From Limnanthes douglasii subsp. nivea (lineage: Eukaryota > Streptophyta > Magnoliopsida > Brassicales > Limnanthaceae), in the NCBI GenBank assembly GCA_036936605.1, contig JAUPFV010000005.1:190090958-190154957 (forward strand): a stretch of 64,000 nt of DNA. The letters run 5' to 3'. Made by a program: the position numbers and the translations under genes. The notes beneath the pieces were generated by a model. The model was given only the letters and a program-made list of their open reading frames with translations, was not told the DNA's origin and made no database searches. Shown here piece by piece: positions 57,733-64,000 of the stretch (positions are counted from its first letter, which is position 1; every line of letters begins with the position of its first letter).

Positions 57733-58800
57733 ATGGTTTTTGACTCACACTACAAAGGTTATCAGTTTCTAAGACCGAGGCCAAAGCAGTGGATCAAGCC
57801 AGAATATTATACTGATCTAACTAAGAATGTTGCAACGATTTACAAAAAATCCAAAGGTTATGTAAGCTATAAAAATCCAGCTTCAATAAACAAACCAAGA
57901 GAAAAGCAGAGCAATAGATTTTGCAAGTATCATAAGTTATTGGGCATGATACTACAGATTGTATAGCTTTAAAGAAGAAGATACAAGTTCTGATAGAAAA
58001 TGGAAATTTTACTGCTTTTGTTAAAGGGAAAAGTAGTGGATCAAAATCTCCAAGCACATCGAACTCACAAGTTACTAATCCAAATTCGAAGGAAGAAAGT
58101 GAATTAATGATCCTAGATTTTTTAAGTGCAATGAATTTGATTCAGCCTCTTGATGGATGTGGATGAACTAGTTGAACAAGCACGAGTTCAAAACTTATGC
58201 GTGTATTTTGAATCTTTGGCAAATTTTGGAGGAGATTCTATTATTGATAACACTAATAGTTGGAGGAAAATGCATGTTGTCAGTTCAGAAACTCATGTAG
58301 AAGGAAGAATGTCCTCGCATTTATGTGGAAAATATGATACTCATTTTATTTTTTTCGATGAAGATGATTTGAGAGGAATAGCTGGCCCTCATGAGGATAC
58401 AGTAGTTGTAAGGGCATCGATACGTGAAGTTGAAATTCGACGTGTTTTGATAGATACATGGAGGTCTGCGAATGTGTTATTCAAATCCACATATGATAGG
58501 ATGCGTAACTCGTCTCTAATTTGTCGATCTGATCGTACTATAATTAGGTTTGCAGGTGTACAACTTAGGTTATTGGGGACTTCTAAAGTTAAGTATGTTT
58601 GGAAAAAAAGGCCCATTTAAAAATAAAGTTCAAGTTTTTTCATGGTGGTTGAATGTCCAACCAACTACAATGCTATTTATGGAAGATCTTGGCTTTCAAG
58701 AATGTATGTTCTAGTGTCAACTGTTCACCAATGTTTGAAATATGTCATTTGATATCGCGTGGGTGTGGTTTAGAGTGACCAAAAAGTGGATAGGGAATGT
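57733..58800 (+). pseudogene. Gypsy protease region (third element)
   Basis: Open 58150-58620. VVVRASIREVEIRRVLIDTWRSANVLF has DTW at the catalytic triad; the expected Gly is Trp. Then come CPTNYNAIYGRSWLSRMYVLV and HQCLKYVI, the Tat linker before RT, in another frame. Confidence 0.7.
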
Positions 58801-58869
58801 TATGCAACAACACTCAGGGTTCAAGGTTCTAATTACGAGGATCATATGGCTGAATAGCAACGAACGGGG

Positions 58870-59720
58870 TTGACCTCAGATGAAGAAAAAATAAATAATT
58901 TGAGGGAAACCCCAGGTTCTTTGACAGTGAACGAGGATATTGAAGAGTACATTTTCTATAATGGTAAGAATTTACAAATAAGAACATTGATGTCCTCTAC
59001 TCTGCGTGATCAGTTACTACAATTTTTGTTTGATAACTTGGATGTTTTCGCTTGAAAAACAAAAGATGTGATATGAGTTCCGTCTGAAATAATATGTCAC
59101 AACTTAGCTATAGATCCTAAGATAAAACCTATTATCCAGAAGAGGTGAGTTTTTTATGAAAAAGTAGAGGCCGTTGTTCAGGATGTGGATCTCCTCTCGA
59201 GGATCAGACATATTAAGGAGACACAATATACTTTGGGGACTGCAAATCCAGTGTTAGTAAAAACTAAGAACGGAAAGTAGCGAATACTTTTTGACTTCAC
59301 GGATTTAAATCGAACATACCCTAAAGATCTATTCGCGTGCCTCGAATAGATCAGCTGGTTGATTCTACTTCAGGGAATAAAATCCTCTCGTTTATGGATG
59401 GTTTTACATGATATAATCAGATTCAAATGGATCTCAAATATCAGGAAAGTACTACATTCATTACTGGTCAAGGACTACATTGGTATATGGTCATGCCATT
59501 TGGGTTAAAGAATGCTAGAGAAACATATCAAAGGTTGGTGAATAAGGCCTTTTCTCTTTAGATCAGAAGGAATATGGAGGTATACATTGATAATATGTTG
59601 GTTAAGAGTTCCACAGACGATGAACACCATGAAGATTTATAGGAGACTTTTTTTAAATTTGAGAGCCATTCATTTGGAGCTGAATCCTGGGAAATGTACT
59701 TTTGGTGTCCGATCAAGGTA
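58870..59720 (+). pseudogene. Gypsy reverse transcriptase remnant (third element)
   Basis: The pre-RT segment 58870-59055 (TLMSSTLRDQLLQFLFDNLDVFA) is followed by RT motifs in mixed frames: ANPVLVKTKNGK* (59245), LFDFTDLNRTYPKD (59288), MVMPFGLKNARETYQRLVNKAF (59485) and YIDNM (59583-59597). The catalytic YIDD box has its second Asp changed to Asn. Confidence 0.75.
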
Positions 59721-59879
59721 ATTCTTGGGATATATTATTAGTGAAAAAAAATAGAAGCAGATCCAAAACAATTGAAGGCTTTGGTCTCAATTACATCGCT
59801 TCAAACTATAAAAAAGGTGCAAGTTTTGACAAGAAGGTTAACTGCTCTTAATAAATTTATTTCAAATGTTACGAATACC

Positions 59880-60716
59880 CAAAGAATTTAAATGAACACC
59901 AAATTGGGAAGCAGGTTTTTCAAATATTAAAGAACTGTTGTTGTCACCAGGGATTTTGTCCAAGTCTTGAATTAGAGAGAACTATTTTTATATATAGTAG
60001 TGAATGCTTTTGCTGTAAGTGCTGTTTGAATATGCAAAGACAAGGGATTTTCAAAGCGATTTTATTATGTTAGTAAAATTCTGCTATCACCGGAGAAAAG
60101 GTATTTGAAACTTGAAAAATTGGCTTTGGAATTAGTGTTGGCTGCTAGGAAAATGCACCCTTATTTTCCAGCTCACACCATTGCGGTTCGAAATTCTTTC
60201 CCACTAAATAATATGTTACAACGACCAGATATTTCTAGTAGAATAACTCAATGGTCAGTAGAATTGGGAGAGTTTGACATCATTTTTGCTAATCGAATAG
60301 CTATTAAAGCTCAAGCTTTAGCTAATTTTCTGGTCGAAATTCATTCCAACCGATTTGAAGAGGAGAGAGATAAAGATATTTTGCGAGAATTCAATGGGGG
60401 TGGTTCGATCAGATGGTGGGTCTGGCATATTGGGGTGAAGTGCAGAGGTACAACTAGTTTCTCCTTTTGGAAGATAATGTATCAAGCTATTCGATCTGGT
60501 TTACAAACATCAAATAATGAAGTTGAATATGAGGCTGAACAAGCCGGTTTAAGGCTTGCAAATATCCGCGAAACAATAAAAGTTCTTTTGGAAATAAATT
60601 CACAATTAATGGCGAATCATATGGTAGGTGTTTGTGAGGCTAAGAAGGATCAGTTAATTTTGTATCTACGAGAGCTTCAAAATTTAAATCTTCTATTTGA
60701 CAAAGTAACTGTATAG
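59880..60716 (+). pseudogene. Gypsy RNase H and second RNase H (third element)
   Basis: Open 60105-60716 (203 codons): the first RNase H ends with ITQWSVELGEFDIIF and IKAQALANFLVEI, and the second, Tat-specific one has NNEVEYEAEQAGLRLANI and the ...EINSQLMANHMVG segment. The Gly/Ser-rich start of the second domain is frameshifted (REFNGGGSIRWWVW). Confidence 0.75.
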
Positions 60717-60959
60717 TATATTAGCCGAGGAGATGATAATTTTTTTGATTCTTTAGCAACAACTTCTTATACAGAAGAATATCCATAGATATTGTTATAG
60801 GAGAGTCCTTCAATTTTTTTGACACGATCAAAGCAATGTAAATATGTTGAGGAAGTATTTGTCACTCCAGACATAATTTAGAGTGGTTGGAGGTCTAATA
60901 TTCTTAATTTTTTACTAAGAGGTATGTTACCTGAAGATCCACAACTTGCTAAAAAAGTT

Positions 60960-61945
60960 AAGATATAAAGCCCATGGTTATGTTGTATTAGGTGGAGTGT
61001 TATACAAGAAATATTTGAGTAAACAATTTCTATGTTTTTTGGAAGACAAGAATCTCAAGAGATTTTATATGAGTTGCATCATTCAATTATGAATGACGCT
61101 AAAGTTTTAGTTCGAGGCTGTGATACTTGTTAGTGCTTGGACAATTCTATTCACAATCTACTAGTACCACTTATTTCTATTTCCAAAATTATCCCTTTTG
61201 ACATATGGAGAATAGACTTGGTAGGACGTTTGCCTATGGGTTCGGGAAGACGTCAAATGATCATTGTGGCAGTGGATTACTTTTTAAAGTGGGTTGAGGC
61301 TGAACTACTGTCTAGTACAAAATCTAAGGATGTTATTAAGTTTATTGTGAATAATATCTGATGTCCCTTTGGTTTGCTTCGGAAAATCACCACAGTTAAT
61401 GGTCATTAATTTAACAACAAAGAAATGACTTCTTTGTGCAATTCGAGGGGAATACCACGGTATTTTTCTACACCTTTTCATCCCCAAGAAGATAATTAAG
61501 TAGAAGTGACCAATAGATCTATTTTGGAGGGTTTTGAAGAAGAATTTAACAAGTGCTGCAGGAGAATGGCCTAAGTATTTGTAACATGTGTTGTGGGCTT
61601 ATCGTACAACTCCTAGAAAGACTACTCAAGAAACACCTTTTGCCTTGGTGTATGGTATGGATGTTTTTAGTCTTGTAAAATCTACTTTAACTTCTTATTA
61701 AGTACTTCAATATTCCGAAGAGGTGAAGGAAGAGGCAAAAAGAATAGAACTAGCCTTGATATAATTCACGTTAGGAGGAGGGATTTTAAAGCGGGTGATA
61801 AAGTCTTAAGGAAAGTATTCCTCCATACAAAGGACAAGCAGCTTGGAAAGATGGCCCCGAATTGGGAGGGTACTTATTTGTGATGGAGAAAGGACAAACG
61901 ATTTGGAAAATGGCCCTGAATTGGGAGGGTACTTTGATTAGATGA
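60960..61945 (+). pseudogene. Gypsy integrase remnant (third element)
   Basis: It has CDTC (about 61120), the core IDLVGRLPMGSGRRQMIIVAVDYFLKWVEAE (open 61137-61361), then a broken C-terminal part with [23 protein letters not shown] (about 61600) and DKVLRKVFLHTKDKQLGKMAPNWEG (about 61797). Confidence 0.75.
61831..61934. repeat. 60-bp period local duplication at the end of gypsy pol
   Basis: AGGACAAGCAGCTTGGAAAG... at 61831-61875 recurs at 61891-61934 with a few changes and a one-base loss. It repeats the GKMAPNWEG-coding segment. Confidence 0.75.
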
Positions 61946-62967
61946 GCTTGTTGTTATTTTACGATTCTTTTAAAAAGGAACAGACGTAAAGCTATAAGGA
62001 ACTGGAAAATAATTTTGAGGCATTGATTGTGAAGAATTTGTTGGTAAAAGTTGCTGAGATTCTGGGGTGGATGAACTTGGAAACACTTGGAAAATTTGAT
62101 TACGGTTGAAATTACCGTAAAATATGGTTTGAGTAGAGAATTGCGGAGAGTTGTCTATAACACCTGCTGCATTGTATTCAACAGCCATTTCACTAATATA
62201 AAGGTAGTCGTAAGCCCCAAAACTTGGTTTTTAGTAGCTGAATATCTTCTCATAATTAAGATAAAGGAAGATCTTAAAATTAGTTCATAAAATTTGAAGG
62301 TTGGCTAGGAAATATGGATTTTCCGGCGATGGTAGCCAAGAAATTGAGTACTCAGGTGTAGTTAGCAAAACATTCTCTTAAGGAAATTTTTGCGCCTCTC
62401 ACTAAAAAGTAATTATAGAGCACGAATAATGGTTGAGAGGGGTATTTATAAATGAAAATAAAAAAGAGATAATTGTGAGAGAAGTGGAAGAGGTGGTGAT
62501 GGTTATTGGTTAGAAAAAGAGAATATCAAGCGATTGCTTGTAAAGAAGTAAGGTGACATATGTTAGATATCAGACCCAATGACATGCCTAGTGGGTCGTC
62601 GCACATGTTCTATACCATTCCAAATGGTTCTCACCGTTATAAAAAATCCACCTCATAATGCTAAATGAAAATATTTGAAGCATGAACAAAAGGTCAAGTT
62701 GTTTTCGAGGTGAACATATGTACGAGTTCATTCGAGGAGGATAAGTACATGATTCGATATTTTTGAGTCAGTTGATAAATATTCGAGGAAGAATTGGGTT
62801 ATGGTTTTATTCGAAGATAACATATGTTGTAAAAATAACTTTCGCAAGGAGAGGAGAAGTTCTAGTTCAAAGTACATTGAGTTTTGGCAAAGAACAATTT
62901 TTACTTACCAAGTCTTCGATGATTACTAGTGCTTATTTATTTTCTTTCATAAGAATTAAGGGGCTAC
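61946..62967. other. 3' untranslated region of third gypsy element
   Basis: No domain was recognised on either strand; the short ORFs at 61970-62188 (minus), 62087-62290 and 62763-62981 are not supported. It ends in a purine-rich AGAATTAAGGGGCTAC (PPT) next to the 3' LTR. Confidence 0.5.
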
Positions 62968-63264
62968 TAATAAGGATATAGAATATTGAGGGTTTAAATG
63001 TAATAAACTAAACTCATGTATGATAAATTGTATAGTTATAAGATAGTACTTGGACTGCTTGTAAATATGGGCGGCTATAATGTAATTAACCCCTTTGTGT
63101 AACCGAAGTAGTTATACAAGTCAATATGCTTATAAATAAAGGTCGAGGCTTTAAATAAAGAGGACGATACTTTTATTACTTTAATACTTACTTTCACTTT
63201 TACTTTCTCTCTCTATATCCAAACTATCTCTTTACCTCTCAAGAATCTAGATTTAGACTTAACA
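62968..63264 (+). repeat. Gypsy 3' LTR (third element)
   Basis: 297 bp from TAATAAGGATATAG to TTAGACTTAACA. It is longer than the 5' LTR through a few insertions (e.g. ATAAATTGTATAG and extra TTTACTTTCTCTC). The usual TG start is TA here. Confidence 0.85.
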
Positions 63265-64000
63265 TTAAGAATATTGAAACTTCAAATCTTTACAACTATA
63301 ACATCTCAATATAATAAGAAACATTCTAGCTGATTTTTAACAACACCTAGGTATTCTTCTAATGTCAAAGATATTTTTGTGCTTTCTTTCTCAAATAAAA
63401 ATTTATTTTTGGTAGATGAGTTTTTTTGGTAAAAGTATAAGTAAACTAAAACCAAGTTATACAAACAATTGGTTTCTTATTAAGTCAAATCTGGATTTAC
63501 ATGGTACATTTTCTCACAAAGTATAGTAAAAGATTCGATATGTGGTTATAGATTTTGAACACCAGTTGGTAATGGTTGTGTTACAATAGATGGTTGATAT
63601 ATCGGGGTCATTGGAATTATCAAAGTGAGTCTAGAATTAACAGAGACTACCAATTTGGTTTGACACTAGCAAATCTTTGATGCTCCTCTAGAGCTATACA
63701 ACAATTATTCCCTTGAAATCCTGGCTACAATAAAGTTGAAGTAGATTTTCAGTACAATCAATGGTAATAGAATATTATTGAAAAAAATGATTCACTTGGA
63801 ACAATATTAAATACTTGACGAGAATCAGAAAGTATCTTCATAAACATATACGTATACTATCTTGCAGGTTCTTAAGCTGACAATCTGAGTTTAATTTTTT
63901 TAGGGTCTATAGTTGAACGAAAATCAGAGATGTGATTTTAGATTCATATATGAAAATATTGGTATGAAATAACTTTTATCTATTTATAAGAACATATTCA
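63265..64000. other. AT-rich DNA to the window end
   Basis: No reading frame, repeat or element end was recognised. Confidence 0.5.

Larger units (their letters stand above)
56078..63264 (+). mobile_element. Tat-lineage Ty3/gypsy element with both LTRs, decayed
   Basis: LTRs at 56078-56350 and 62968-63264 bound about 6.6 kb holding gag, protease, RT, RNase H, second RNase H and integrase in Tat order. They are similar to the unit 1/2 element in protein motifs but not the same copy. LTR differences and indels are numerous, so it is old. No target duplication was found (GTAAA versus TTAAG). All frames are broken. Confidence 0.85.

Noticed and set aside
56073..63269. A target-site duplication for the third gypsy element
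   Set aside because: The flanking five bases (GTAAA and TTAAG) do not match; the ends may have decayed.
1..64000. A novel multi-gene system or biosynthetic cluster
   Set aside because: The only host genes seen are three copies of one P450; every other reading frame of substance belongs to a transposon.

Overview
The window is AT-rich plant nuclear DNA, most likely from a eudicot; the species cannot be named from sequence alone. The evidence is a two-exon CYP81-type cytochrome P450 gene present three times, with GT-AG introns and plant-type anchor, hinge and heme motifs, set in a dense layer of plant retroelements: L1-type LINEs carrying an RNase H domain, Tat-lineage Ty3/gypsy elements with a second RNase H, and a Tnt1-like Ty1/copia element. 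Nothing prokaryotic is present.

Layout. 1-787 is the 3' end of a LINE, ending in a poly(A) run. 788-23694 is unit 1: P450 copy 1 (intact, 503 codons), a decayed Tat gypsy element with antisense ORF remnants behind pol, a possible Mutator-like element holding a 5'-truncated LINE (LINE A), and a full-length but dead LINE (LINE B) with 16-bp target-site duplications. 23695-45712 is unit 2, the same series again: P450 copy 2 (frameshifted), gypsy, MULE-like element with LINE A, LINE B. 45713 to about 54860 is partial unit 3: the P450 promoter region interrupted by a young copia element (46227-51395, LTRs differing at 3 of 513 positions), then P450 copy 3 (intact, 501 codons) and its 3' flank. After that come AT-rich DNA of unknown nature and a separate decayed Tat gypsy element with both LTRs (56078-63264).

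The genes are parallel copies of one enzyme, not a pathway. The main result is that P450 copy 2 is a mosaic. Its promoter, exon 1 and first part of the intron match copy 3, while the rest of the intron, exon 2 and the 3' flank match copy 1. The switch lies in a 102-bp intron block (25886-25987) identical in all three genes. That is the expected product of unequal crossing-over between copies 1 and 3, which would also have duplicated the roughly 23.6 kb between them with its transposons. LINE B lies upstream of copies 2 and 3, while copy 1 keeps an empty-looking site, which supports this order of events. Later changes differ by unit: a 2-bp insertion disabling copy 2, microhomology deletions, a templated-insertion scar in one LINE B, and the copia insertion about 640 bp upstream of copy 3.

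All retroelement reading frames here are broken. Similarity statements come from reading the sequence by eye; no alignment or database search was run.
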